From: Bacillota bacterium
GTDB taxonomy: Bacteria > Bacillota_I > Bacilli_A > RFN20 > CAG-826
Length of the DNA: 24,526 bases
Assembly: GCA_023396795.1 (NCBI GenBank)
Contig: JAEWUY010000099.1
Coordinates: 1 to 24,526, forward strand
Direction of reading: 5' to 3'
The notes under the pieces were generated by a model. That model was not told where the DNA came from and made no database searches. It saw only the letters and a program-made list of their open reading frames with translations. A program made the position numbers and the translations under genes. Below, piece after piece: positions 7,518 through 14,249 of this stretch (its first letter is position 1; each line of letters opens with the position of its first letter).

Positions 7518-8099
7518 ATGAAAGTATTAATTGAAACGAGTGCTCGGCATATTCATCTTTCCCCTGAACATCTTGAAGTGTTATGCGGAAAGGATTTTGC
7601 CCTTGAAAGCAAAAAACCACTGTCTCAACCAGGCCAATACGTTAGCACGACAAGACTCGATGTAGTCGGTCCGAAAGCAACGATTAAAGGTGTTTCGGTT
7701 CTTGGTCCGGTGCGCCCAAAAACGCAAGTTGAAGTATCAATGACAGACGCTCGTAGTCTTGGCGTTATTGCCCCAATTCGCGAATCTGGTGATGTAGTCA
7801 AAAGTGCGCCGATTAAAATTGTAGGTCCTGTCGGTAGTGTTGAAATCGAAGAAGGCGTTATTATTGCCAAGCGTCACATTCATATGACAACCGAAGATGC
7901 CGCTAAAGCCGGTTTAAAAAGTGGCGATGTTATTATGATTGATGTTACGACTCCTGAAAGAGGCATCATTTTTAAAGATGTCGTTGTTCGTGTCAGCGAT
8001 CGCTTTGCGACAGCTGTCCATATTGACACCGATGAAAGCAACGCCGCCAACGCTTGTGCTGATGGTTGTGGCCCATTATATGGGGAAATTATAAAATAA
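7518..8099 (+). CDS. pduL: PduL-type phosphate acyltransferase (phosphotransacetylase)
   Basis: Interconverts an acyl-CoA (acetyl- or propionyl-CoA) and the acyl-phosphate; with acetate kinase this yields ATP. Both metal-binding repeats of PduL are present: ARHIHLS (residues 9-15) and KRHIHM (118-123), together with LSQPGQ (35-40), VGPKATIKGVSVLGPVRP, TQVEVSMTDA, RESGD and a C-terminal HIDTDESNAA. The 193-aa protein starts directly at the first beta strand and lacks the N-terminal encapsulation peptide used to enter a bacterial microcompartment. No shell-protein genes are nearby, so it is probably a cytosolic enzyme standing in for Pta. GAGGT lies 8 bases before the ATG. It is monocistronic, closed by a terminator at 8106-8136. 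Confidence 0.93.
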   Translation: MKVLIETSARHIHLSPEHLEVLCGKDFALESKKPLSQPGQYVSTTRLDVVGPKATIKGVSVLGPVRPKTQVEVSMTDARSLGVIAPIRESGDVVKSAPIKIVGPVGSVEIEEGVIIAKRHIHMTTEDAAKAGLKSGDVIMIDVTTPERGIIFKDVVVRVSDRFATAVHIDTDESNAANACADGCGPLYGEIIK

Positions 8100-8105
8100 T
8101 TTAGT

Positions 8106-8136
8106 AATGCCCTTGACGAAGGGGCATTTTCTTTTT
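8106..8136 (+). terminator. Rho-independent terminator of pduL
   Basis: AATGCCC (8106-8112) pairs with GGGCATT (8122-8128), followed by a T-rich run to 8136. Its loop contains the -35 box of the next promoter. Confidence 0.8.
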
Positions 8137-8141
8137 ACAAT
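8113..8141 (+). promoter_or_regulatory. Promoter of the metK riboswitch transcript
   Basis: TTGACG (8113-8118), a 17-base spacer and TACAAT (8136-8141). The -35 lies in the loop of the pduL terminator and the T-run of that terminator forms part of the spacer. Transcription would begin near 8148, about 12 bases before the riboswitch. Confidence 0.7.
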
Positions 8142-8159
8142 AACTTCGACAATATCAAT

Positions 8160-8271
8160 TTGTCTTATCAAGAACCATGTCTCAAGGATGAGAAAACATG
8201 GTAGCAACTCTACGATAAAGTAGTAAGTGCTCTTCCTTAGCGGGGTCCCACGCTCCGAACGATAAGTACAA
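8160..8271 (+). promoter_or_regulatory. S-box (SAM-I) riboswitch aptamer
   Basis: A four-way-junction SAM aptamer in front of metK. P1 is CTTATC (8164-8169) with GATAAG (8261-8266), lengthened by TTGT/ACAA past one bulge. The conserved CTTATCAAGA start is intact. P2a is ACCATGT (8174-8180) with ACATGGT (8196-8202), P2b is CTC/GAG, followed by the conserved AGCAAC. P3 is CTAC/GTAG (8210-8223). GTGCTCTTCC (8227-8236 region) matches the conserved GTGCTAATTCC segment. P4 is AGCG/CGCT (8239-8254). The P2 loop AAGGA (8184-8188) can pair with TCCTT (8234-8238), the expected pseudoknot in the expected place but with different bases from the usual CUGG/CCAG. SAM binding would favour the downstream terminator and lower metK expression. 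I did not resolve the antiterminator pairing by eye. Confidence 0.88.
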
Positions 8272-8282
8272 AGGATTTCCTG

Positions 8283-8315
8283 AAAAGGCTTTCCTCAGTG
8301 GGAAGTCTTTTATTT
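8283..8315 (+). terminator. Riboswitch-controlled terminator before metK
   Basis: AAAAGGCTTTCC (8283-8294) and GGGAAGTCTTTT (8300-8311) form a 12-bp stem with G:U pairs and a 5-base loop, followed by ATTT. It ends 16 bases before the metK start and is the off-state structure of the S-box. Confidence 0.82.
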
Positions 8316-8330
8316 AGTGAGGTAGCAAAT

Positions 8331-9533
8331 ATGAATGAAAAGATTATATTTACCAGTGAAGCGGTTTCTGAAGGCCATCCCGATAAACTTTGTGATCAAA
8401 TTAGCGACGCAATTCTTGATTTTTGTCTTGAGCAGGATGAAAACTCGCGAGTGGCATGCGAATGCTTTGCAACAACCGAATATGTTCTAATTGGTGGGGA
8501 AATTACTTGTAAGGTTCAACCAGATTATGAAAAAATCGCCCGTAAGGTTATTCGCGAAGTTGGCTATAAAAAACCCGAATTAGGTCTTGGGGCTGATACT
8601 TGTGTGATTGATGTCAAAGTCAAAACGCAATCACCGGATATCGCCCAAGGAATTAAACATGGTGATAACCTTTTAGATATCGGTGCGGGCGATCAAGGCA
8701 TTATGTTTGGCTATGCTACCAAGGAATCCAAAGGGTATATGCCTTTGCCCATTTCCATCGCTCAAAAATTGGTTCGAGTGGCTAGCAGACTTCGCAAAGA
8801 AGGCAAGTTCAAATACGCTCGACCGGATATGAAATCACAAGTAACAATTGACTATTCGAATCCTGACAATATGCGAATTGAAACAATTTTAATGTCAATT
8901 CAGCACGATCCTGATTATGTCAAAGAAGAATTCGTTGGTTATATTCTTGAAGATATCATGAGACCTGTTGTGGCTTCCTTTAATCTAAATAGTGATTTTA
9001 ATTATTTAATTAATCCTTCAGGTCGCTTCACGATAGGCGGACCAATGGGTGATACAGGTTTAACTGGCCGTAAAATTATCGTCGATACTTACGGAGGTTC
9101 TGCTAAACATGGCGGCGGAGCCTTCTCGGGGAAAGACGCTACGAAAGTCGATCGTAGTGGCGCTTACATGGCGCGCTATGTGGCGAAAAATCTTGTCGCT
9201 GCTGGCGTAGCAGATCGCTTGGAAATTCAAGTTGGCTATGCGATTGGCGTGTCTCAGCCTTTAAGCATTAATTTATCAACCTTTCATACGGCGCGGTATA
9301 CCGACGATTTTATATTAAAAGTTATTCATGAATTATTTGATTTCCGTCCAGGAGCCATTATTGCCAAGTTTAATTTGAATAAACCGACGTTTAAATATCA
9401 AAAATTAGCAGCCTATGGTCACTTTGGTCGTCCTGATTTAAAGTTACCTTGGGAGCAACTTGATAAGGTTGATGAGATTAAAGCTTTAATCAAAAAAGAA
9501 AATCCTGAAAAGATTAAGCGCCTCTATCGCTAG
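8331..9533 (+). CDS. metK: S-adenosylmethionine synthetase
   Basis: Makes SAM from methionine and ATP; cytoplasmic homotetramer. The 400-aa length is normal. Signatures in order are SEGHPDKLCDQISDAILD from residue 13 (catalytic H16), GDQGIMFGYAT, KSQVTIDY, GGPMGDTGLTGRKIIVDTYGG, the glycine-rich GGGAFSGKD and KVDRSGAYMARYVAKN. An in-frame upstream start at 8298 would begin inside the riboswitch terminator, so I take the ATG at 8331, with GAGGT 7 bases upstream. Expression is under SAM feedback by the S-box. A weak terminator follows at 9553-9586. Confidence 0.98.
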   Translation: MNEKIIFTSEAVSEGHPDKLCDQISDAILDFCLEQDENSRVACECFATTEYVLIGGEITCKVQPDYEKIARKVIREVGYKKPELGLGADTCVIDVKVKTQSPDIAQGIKHGDNLLDIGAGDQGIMFGYATKESKGYMPLPISIAQKLVRVASRLRKEGKFKYARPDMKSQVTIDYSNPDNMRIETILMSIQHDPDYVKEEFVGYILEDIMRPVVASFNLNSDFNYLINPSGRFTIGGPMGDTGLTGRKIIVDTYGGSAKHGGGAFSGKDATKVDRSGAYMARYVAKNLVAAGVADRLEIQVGYAIGVSQPLSINLSTFHTARYTDDFILKVIHELFDFRPGAIIAKFNLNKPTFKYQKLAAYGHFGRPDLKLPWEQLDKVDEIKALIKKENPEKIKRLYR

Positions 9534-9552
9534 GCATTTAAAGTAAAAAGTT

Positions 9553-9586
9553 GTGCAAACCACTATTTATCGTGGCGCTTTTTTGC
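9553..9586 (+). terminator. Possible terminator of metK
   Basis: CCAC and GTGG with a flanking GC/GC pair across an internal loop, followed by six T. The stem is short, so this is a modest call. Confidence 0.4.
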
Positions 9587-9635
9587 GATAATAAAATTAG
9601 AAGTTCCACATACAATAATTTAAAGGAGGACAATG

Positions 9636-10187
9636 ATGAAATATCAAATCATTGGCAAAAACGTCGAGATTACCGGAGGTATCCGTACGGCGATCGAGAA
9701 AAAACTTTCTCGTATGGACAAGTACTTCATCATCAATGAGGAAGTCGTCTGCCGGGCTGTCGTGAGAACTTATAAGGATGGGGCAAAAGTCGAAATAACC
9801 ATTTTTACTCCACAGCTTGATTTCCGCGCGGAAGTTAAGCACGCTGATTTTTACGCCGCCATTGATCTAGCTGTCGACAAACTTCAAGGTCAAATGCGCA
9901 AACTCAAAACGCGTATGGATCGTTCCAAAACTCGTCTCGGATTAGGTAAATCCATCGCTTTTGAAAATTTCGAAGCCGAAAAGGATGCTAGTGATAGTGA
10001 AGCCATCGTTCGTACTAAGTCAATTTATCTTGAACCAATGGAAGTCGATGAGGCCATCACGAGAATGAACGCTCTTGGTCATGATTTCTTTATTTATTTA
10101 GATAGCGATGACAATCGTCTTTCCGTTGTTTATCATCGTGTCGATGGCGGGATTGGTATTATTCAAGCCGAGAATCAACTTAAGTAG
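9636..10187 (+). CDS. hpf: Ribosome hibernation promoting factor, long form
   Basis: Binds the 30S decoding region in stationary phase and pairs ribosomes into inactive 100S dimers. The 183-aa protein has both domains of long HPF: an N-terminal RaiA-type beta-alpha fold (about 1-100; KYQIIGKNVEITGGIRTAIEKK onward appears in its usual form) and a C-terminal dimerisation domain (about 125-183) containing KSIYLEPMEVDEAITRM, LGHDFFIYLD and a closing VVYHRVDGGIGII. The linker is charged. Two adjacent ATG codons exist; GGAGG ends 3 bases before the first and 6 before the second, so I chose the second. Long HPF is the Firmicutes form. It is monocistronic, with a strong terminator after it. Confidence 0.96.
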   Translation: MKYQIIGKNVEITGGIRTAIEKKLSRMDKYFIINEEVVCRAVVRTYKDGAKVEITIFTPQLDFRAEVKHADFYAAIDLAVDKLQGQMRKLKTRMDRSKTRLGLGKSIAFENFEAEKDASDSEAIVRTKSIYLEPMEVDEAITRMNALGHDFFIYLDSDDNRLSVVYHRVDGGIGIIQAENQLK

Positions 10188-10206
10188 TTAAAACAAATTT
10201 CTTTAT

Positions 10207-10232
10207 AAGAGGCCTCGTGCCTCTTTTCTTTT
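10207..10232 (+). terminator. Rho-independent terminator of hpf
   Basis: AAGAGGC (10207-10213) and GCCTCTT (10219-10225) around a 5-base loop, followed by a T-rich run. Confidence 0.85.
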
Positions 10233-10251
10233 AGAAAAATAACCTTATGTC

Positions 10252-10280
10252 TTGTTAATTTAAGGCTATAAGTATAAAAT
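10252..10280 (+). promoter_or_regulatory. Promoter of the Cof-type HAD gene, implying a leaderless mRNA
   Basis: TTGTTA (10252-10257), a 17-base spacer and TAAAAT (10275-10280). The ATG is only 8 bases past the -10, so the transcript would start at about 10287, within 2-3 bases of the start codon. Confidence 0.55.
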
Positions 10281-10288
10281 ACTTGCGA

Positions 10289-11122
10289 ATGAAAAAGATT
10301 ATCGCCACCGATTTAGACGGTACCCTCTTTTATCCCAAACGCCTTGTCGCGATGATATCCGACCGGAACAAGACTTTTATTCGCAATTATATTGATAGTG
10401 GTGGAAAAGTTATTATCGTCTCGGGTCGTAATCATTTTTTCTCGGAAAAGGTCGTTCAAAAAATTGATCGTCCTGTTGATATTATTAGTTGTAATTCTGC
10501 TTATATATCTTGTGATAACAAAATTATCCGCGAGCTGTTTCTGCCGAAGCTAAGGATTAAGCAAATTATTGAGGAAATTAATCGCGATTATGATCCAAGC
10601 GGCTATCTCTTAATGAGTAAAAACCAAAATTTGGTTACTCATGATCGCCATAAAAGTCGTTTGAAAAATCTTGGACATCGCTTCTATTACTTTATTCAAG
10701 GAGTGTATCGCGAACCTTACGTTTATAGTGATGAGATATTTGAAGAAGAATTAGATAAAGGTCAAGTCTACAAATTAATGATTTACTTCGGACTTTCGAA
10801 AAAGGCCCAAAAGCAGGCTAAGGAAGTTAATAAACAATTACGTGAAAAATATCCTGAAATTGAGGCTAGTTGGATCGGAATGTTTATCGAAATTACTCCG
10901 CGAGGATGTAATAAAGCCGAAGGTATTAAGTTCTATCTCGATTATTTAAAAAGAAGTACTGAAGATGTGGTGGTCGTCGGCGATTCGGGAAATGATATCT
11001 CGATGTTTACAACCTTTGAACACAGTTTCTGCATGAAGCACGCGCATAAGTCGGTGCAAAAATATGCAAAGCACTGCATCCGTCACTTTAGTGACTTGGA
11101 AAAATATGTGAAAGAGGATTAA
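10289..11122 (+). CDS. Cof-type HAD-IIB phosphatase
   Basis: A cytoplasmic sugar-phosphate or nucleotide-type phosphatase of unknown substrate. HAD motif I is ATDLDGTL (6-13; nucleophile D8, D10), motif II is IIVSGR near residue 45, and motif IV is VVVGDSGNDISMF near the C-terminus, preceded by the conserved TPRGCNKAEGI lysine segment. A large cap between motifs II and III (about 85-190) places it in class IIB. The track of in-frame codons allows a TTG two codons earlier, but ATG is preferred. There is no Shine-Dalgarno site; the promoter position implies a leaderless mRNA. It lies 4 bases upstream of the unrecognised 282-aa protein and should be co-transcribed with it. Confidence 0.9.
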   Translation: MKKIIATDLDGTLFYPKRLVAMISDRNKTFIRNYIDSGGKVIIVSGRNHFFSEKVVQKIDRPVDIISCNSAYISCDNKIIRELFLPKLRIKQIIEEINRDYDPSGYLLMSKNQNLVTHDRHKSRLKNLGHRFYYFIQGVYREPYVYSDEIFEEELDKGQVYKLMIYFGLSKKAQKQAKEVNKQLREKYPEIEASWIGMFIEITPRGCNKAEGIKFYLDYLKRSTEDVVVVGDSGNDISMFTTFEHSFCMKHAHKSVQKYAKHCIRHFSDLEKYVKED

Positions 11123-11126
11123 ACAC

Positions 11127-11975
11127 ATGGAAAACATTCAAAAAGCGATCGTCACACTACTTCATTACAACACGATTATTCGTGATACTTTGGAGTATGC
11201 CATCAAGAAGAAAGATTACAATCTTGACTTCTACAATTTCAAAAAACGCGGAGTTTTACTTGAAATCGAACAAAATACGCCTTTGAAAATCTTTTTAGAC
11301 AAAGCTGGTGAAAACGGAGAAAAGCTCATTACCAAAATCAAGGACTTTTATGACACTTTTTATAGCGATGATTCCACCATCTTGCGCCTTGCTCCTGGAG
11401 AACTACGCGTTGATCACGCCCAACATCTAACAATTTATGAGCAAGTTATTTTATTACACGAAGAAATTCGTCGCATTACAAATGTTCATATTGATTTTGC
11501 TAAAAAGAACAATCAGTATGATATGCGCCTTCAAGACTTAGTCAAGGCTGACGAACGTTTTTATCGAGGCTTAGTTTATATGACTTTGCTTAATGATTTA
11601 GAGGCTTTATATTTTGAATATAACAAGGCTCGTAATGAGGCAAAAGGCGAAATTACTCCACAATCAAACTTTATCCAAAATGACATTACGAAGCTGACAA
11701 ACCTTTTGAATTTCACACGTCAAAATTCTGTGGCAACTGACCTTGGTTATATGACACTTGTCGATCATGTCTTTGCCGTTATCGAAAATATCTCCGGTAA
11801 ACGCGATCTTCCAGAAGGAAAATCATATGGTGACGTCTTCAAAGAAGTTAAAGAAGCTGCAACAGCTTTCGTTAAAGAAACAGAAGTTAAGTGGCGTGAA
11901 CTATATAGTCCAGTAATCAAGGAATTATTGCAAGAATCAAAGAATACAGTTAGTAAACCTGTCGCGGAAGCGTAG
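11127..11975 (+). CDS. Unrecognised 282-aa helical cytoplasmic protein
   Basis: I do not recognise this family. The protein is acidic-to-mixed in charge, has no signal peptide or membrane helix, and appears almost wholly alpha-helical. Stretches rich in paired charged residues recur (IKKKDYNLDFYNFKKR, ILLHEEIRRITNVHIDFAKK, YFEYNKARNEAKGE, VFKEVKEAATAFVKETEVKWREL). No catalytic signature, metal site or nucleotide loop stands out. There are no cysteines in the parts I read closely. GAGGA lies 8 bases before the ATG, overlapping the end of the HAD gene, so it is the second gene of that operon. It ends 61 bases before the next gene, which has its own promoter. A structural or scaffold role is possible, but that is a guess. 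Confidence 0.8.
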   Translation: MENIQKAIVTLLHYNTIIRDTLEYAIKKKDYNLDFYNFKKRGVLLEIEQNTPLKIFLDKAGENGEKLITKIKDFYDTFYSDDSTILRLAPGELRVDHAQHLTIYEQVILLHEEIRRITNVHIDFAKKNNQYDMRLQDLVKADERFYRGLVYMTLLNDLEALYFEYNKARNEAKGEITPQSNFIQNDITKLTNLLNFTRQNSVATDLGYMTLVDHVFAVIENISGKRDLPEGKSYGDVFKEVKEAATAFVKETEVKWRELYSPVIKELLQESKNTVSKPVAEA

Positions 11976-11992
11976 GTCGCGCGAAGAAAAGA

Positions 11993-12022
11993 TTGAGAAA
12001 CAATTTTACATCATGTTAGAAT
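11993..12022 (+). promoter_or_regulatory. Promoter of the 126-aa membrane protein gene
   Basis: TTGAGA (11993-11998), an 18-base spacer and TAGAAT (12017-12022), with TGT before it as an extended -10. The start near 12029 gives a leader of only about 8 bases. Confidence 0.55.
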
Positions 12023-12036
12023 AGATAGGCGCATTT

Positions 12037-12417
12037 ATGAAAACAAAAGTTACAGTTAAAGAATTTACATGGTATGTGATTGCCGGAATCCTTGGATTCA
12101 TCGGTTTAACATTAATTATTTTTGATATTATTGGTGACAATATTAGCGGCAACGCAGCGGATAACTGGATTGTTAACGCCCAAAACTCGGTCATTGAATG
12201 GTCGAAGATTAATATGGACTGGCGTGGTTGGGGCTTAATCTTCTTCTTGCTTGGAACCTTTGTGGCCGTCATTACCTTAGCGGTTTTTGCAAAAGGTACG
12301 GATCGGCTTGTGGAAAAAGAGCAAAGACGGCAAGCTCGTCTCGCCTCAATACTAGATGACACTAGCAAAGAAGATAAGACAATTGAAGTTGATGCAATTG
12401 AAGTGGAATCCAAATAA
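12037..12417 (+). CDS. Two-helix membrane protein of unknown function
   Basis: A 126-aa protein with two membrane segments (about residues 12-32 and 62-84) joined by a 30-residue loop containing two tryptophans (NWIVNAQNSVIEWSKINMDWRGW). The C-terminal tail (about 88-126) is hydrophilic, basic at first (EKEQRRQARL) and then strongly acidic (SKEDKTIEVDAIEVESK). No enzyme motif is visible. The predicted leader is very short and only a weak TAGG precedes the ATG. The 5' arm of its terminator is made from the last four sense codons. It has its own promoter and terminator, so it is monocistronic. I recognise no family. Confidence 0.75.
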   Translation: MKTKVTVKEFTWYVIAGILGFIGLTLIIFDIIGDNISGNAADNWIVNAQNSVIEWSKINMDWRGWGLIFFLLGTFVAVITLAVFAKGTDRLVEKEQRRQARLASILDDTSKEDKTIEVDAIEVESK

Positions 12418-12433
12418 CGGATTCCATTTTTTT
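12401..12433 (+). terminator. Terminator overlapping the end of the 126-aa membrane protein gene
   Basis: TGGAATCC (12404-12411) and GGATTCCA (12419-12426) around a 7-base loop that contains the TAA stop, followed by seven T. The 5' arm is coding sequence. Confidence 0.88.
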
Positions 12434-12454
12434 ATTTAATAAGAAGTACAGCAT

Positions 12455-12463
12455 TGTTATAAT
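12455..12463 (+). promoter_or_regulatory. Extended -10 promoter of the DUF4886-like gene, implying a leaderless mRNA
   Basis: TGT followed by a perfect TATAAT (12458-12463). The -35 region (TTTAAT) is poor. The ATG is 8 bases past the -10, so the mRNA should start within 0-2 bases of it. Confidence 0.6.
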
Positions 12464-12471
12464 TTAAAACG

Positions 12472-13233
12472 ATGAAACCAATAAGAATATTAGCGATTGG
12501 CAATAGTTTTTCGGTTGATGCCACAACTTATTTGCACCAATTTTCGCTATGCGGAAAGCGAGAAATCATCATTGGTAATCTGCACTTTGGTGGTTGTTCA
12601 TTCGCACAGCATTTAGCCTTTTTTGATAATAATGAATCACCTTATGAATACTTTAAAAACGGAACTCTTAAAAAACGCGACTACTCGTTGCAGCAAGCCT
12701 TAAAAGATGAGGACTGGGATTATATTACCCTGCAACAAAATAGCGGTAATAGCGGTGTTTATGAAACATTTGCTCCAGGCTTTGATTTATTTAAAAAGAT
12801 TAAACCTTTGACAAAAGCGCAATTTGTTATTCATAAAACATGGTCGTATGCCACTTATTATCGTGACGAACAGTTTCGTAAATATCTTTTTGATCAAAGA
12901 CTAATGGAAAAAAGTATTGATAAGGCGTATTTATCTTTCGCTCAAGAATTGAATATTAAGAAGATAATTCCAAGCGCGGATGTTTTTGGGCATGCTCGTA
13001 AGTATTTTGGCGAAACTTTAAATCGTGATGGTTTTCACGCGAATGAAAAAGGTCGCTATCTATTAGCGGCCCTTTGGTATGGCTTTTTTACTAAAGAAAG
13101 AGTTGCTGAGGTAAATTTTTTATCATCGGGCTATTCATACGAAGAAAATAGTGAACAAGCACCGGGTAAGGAAGAAGCCTTAAAATTACGTGAAATTGTT
13201 GACGAAGTTCTTTTAAGTTATGAGTGGTTTTAA
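12472..13233 (+). CDS. SGNH-superfamily hydrolase, DUF4886-like
   Basis: A predicted hydrolase of the SGNH/GDSL type, probably an esterase; substrate unknown. Block I is LAIGNSFSVDA (residues 7-17, Ser12 nucleophile), block II glycines are at HFGGCS (38-43), block III is TLQQNSG (86-92, Asn90), and the catalytic Asp-His pair is in NRDGFHANEKGRYLLA (184-199; D186, H189). These match the DUF4886 pattern of uncharacterised gut-bacterial esterases. Unlike the SASA protein elsewhere in the window it has no signal peptide or membrane helix, so it appears cytoplasmic. There is no Shine-Dalgarno site. It stands alone between two terminators and convergent genes. Confidence 0.82.
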   Translation: MKPIRILAIGNSFSVDATTYLHQFSLCGKREIIIGNLHFGGCSFAQHLAFFDNNESPYEYFKNGTLKKRDYSLQQALKDEDWDYITLQQNSGNSGVYETFAPGFDLFKKIKPLTKAQFVIHKTWSYATYYRDEQFRKYLFDQRLMEKSIDKAYLSFAQELNIKKIIPSADVFGHARKYFGETLNRDGFHANEKGRYLLAALWYGFFTKERVAEVNFLSSGYSYEENSEQAPGKEEALKLREIVDEVLLSYEWF

Positions 13234-13241
13234 ATAATTTA

Positions 13242-13433
13242 TTAAATATTGATTTTTTTGTTAATAAGCTCTATTTGCGCTTTCCAACCACTAAGATAAT
13301 TATTGCTTTGCATATGATACCGATGCCTAATGAAGGTCATCCAAATGCCACCATGCACGAGTATCCTGCTAATGAGTAAATTATCTTTATCGAATAAAAA
13401 TTCTTTATCTAAACTTATAAAATAATTATTCAA
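13242..13433 (-). CDS. Doubtful 63-codon reading frame after the O-acetyltransferase gene
   Basis: A minus-strand frame opening with TTG across the stop of the O-acetyltransferase gene. The product is 63 aa with a WMTFIRHRYHMQSNNYLSGWK stretch that looks protein-like but that I cannot place. There is no ribosome binding site and no ATG near the start. It could be a remnant of a decayed gene or chance; it is listed so that the gap between 13234 and 13425 is described. Confidence 0.18.
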   Translation of the reverse strand: MNNYFISLDKEFLFDKDNLLISRILVHGGIWMTFIRHRYHMQSNNYLSGWKAQIELINKKINI

Positions 13434-13980
13434 TATAGCGAATAACCCGACACGGATTACCAGCAGCTACAACGTTAGAGGGAAGGTCTTTTGTCACGAC
13501 CGATCCGGAGCCAATAACAACATTATTACCTATCGTTATTCCAGGATTAATAACGCTATTTCCACCAATCCAAACATCATCACCAATTATGACTTTTTTG
13601 CCACTTTCGATTTTTGATTTTCGCTCATCTTTATTAATGGGATGAGTAGCGGTATAAATATGAACGCCTGGGCCCAGCATAACATTATCGCCAATACGGA
13701 TTTCGGTAACGTCGAGAAAAATACAGTTATAATTAGCGTAGAAATTTTTGCCAACATGAATGTTAAATCCATAATCACAATATATCGGCGAGTTAAGTTT
13801 ACTTCCTTGACCAAAAGAACCAAATAAGGATTTGGCAATTTGTTGTCGTTTAATATTGTCTTCCTGCTTTGAAAGATTGTATTCATCGCACATCGTGCGA
13901 GCCTTAAGGCGTAAAGTCACTAATTCAGTATCATAAGGGTAATAATTATCGCCCTTTATCATTTTTTCTTTTTCACTCAT
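13426..13980 (-). CDS. Sugar O-acetyltransferase, maltose/galactoside acetyltransferase family
   Basis: Transfers acetyl from acetyl-CoA to a sugar hydroxyl; cytoplasmic trimer. The N-terminal Mac domain (about 5-55, with KGDNYYPYDTELVTLRLKA) is followed by left-handed beta-helix hexapeptide repeats from about residue 60 to the end: IGDNVMLGPGVHIYTATHP with the catalytic His, then IIGDDVWIGGNSVINPGITIGNNVVIGSGSVVTKD and the closing AAGNPCRVIR typical of Maa/LacA/NodL. Length (184 aa) is usual. A GAGG site lies about 9 bases before the ATG. Substrate specificity cannot be read from the sequence. It is transcribed toward the DUF4886-like esterase gene and away from tRNA-Ser. Confidence 0.93.
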   Translation of the reverse strand: MSEKEKMIKGDNYYPYDTELVTLRLKARTMCDEYNLSKQEDNIKRQQIAKSLFGSFGQGSKLNSPIYCDYGFNIHVGKNFYANYNCIFLDVTEIRIGDNVMLGPGVHIYTATHPINKDERKSKIESGKKVIIGDDVWIGGNSVINPGITIGNNVVIGSGSVVTKDLPSNVVAAGNPCRVIRYIE

Positions 13981-14055
13981 GAATTCGATCCTCTTTATCA
14001 GTTTATAAAAAAATATACTTAATTACATTAGGAAAAAATAAGTAGTACTATAAAT

Positions 14056-14075
14056 AAAAAAATAGCTTTCGCTAT
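14056..14075 (-). terminator. Terminator of tRNA-Ser
   Basis: On the minus strand ATAGC, a GAAA tetraloop and GCTAT, followed by a T-run (14056-14061), 10 bases after the tRNA end. Confidence 0.78.
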
Positions 14076-14085
14076 CACAAATTGA

Positions 14086-14176
14086 TGGCGGAGGAAGAGG
14101 GATTTGAACCCTCGCGCCCCGTTAAGAGCCTACAAGCTTTCCAAGCCTGCCCCTTCAGCCACTTGGGTATTCCTCC
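14086..14176 (-). tRNA. tRNA-Ser (anticodon GGA), CCA encoded
   Basis: Minus-strand class II tRNA of 91 bases: acceptor GGAGGAA with TTCCTCC, anticodon stem CAGGC/GCTTG enclosing TTGGAAA (anticodon GGA, reading UCC and UCU), a long variable arm, T arm with TTCAAAT, discriminator G as in all tRNA-Ser, and genomic CCA. It has its own promoter and terminator. Confidence 0.94.
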
Positions 14177-14188
14177 GCGACAACAAAA

Positions 14189-14217
14189 ATTATATGAAAA
14201 GAAATGTCTAATTACAA
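14189..14217 (-). promoter_or_regulatory. Promoter of tRNA-Ser
   Basis: On the minus strand TTGTAA (14212-14217), a 17-base spacer and a perfect TATAAT (14189-14194), about 12 bases before the tRNA. Its -35 is the same six base pairs as the -35 of the divergent promoter. Confidence 0.7.
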
Positions 14218-14239
14218 CGATTTCAACATAATATATAAT
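14212..14239 (+). promoter_or_regulatory. Promoter of the pseudouridine synthase/pgcA operon, implying a leaderless mRNA
   Basis: TTACAA (14212-14217), a 16-base spacer and a perfect TATAAT (14234-14239). The ATG begins 10 bases after the -10 ends, so the leader would be about 3-4 bases. No Shine-Dalgarno site is present. Confidence 0.55.
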
Positions 14240-14249
14240 ATTATTTGCA

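Noticed and set aside
8160..8330. SMK-box (SAM-III) riboswitch upstream of metK
   Set aside because: The P1, AGCAAC, GTGCTC...TTCC and pseudoknot features match SAM-I, and control is by a terminator and not by hiding the Shine-Dalgarno site.
9551..9739. A 62-codon plus-strand frame before hpf
   Set aside because: It covers the metK terminator and hpf start in another frame and has no ribosome binding site.
12006..12413. A 135-codon antisense frame over the two-helix membrane protein
   Set aside because: Low-complexity Ser/Ile-rich translation typical of a shadow; the plus-strand gene has its own promoter and terminator.
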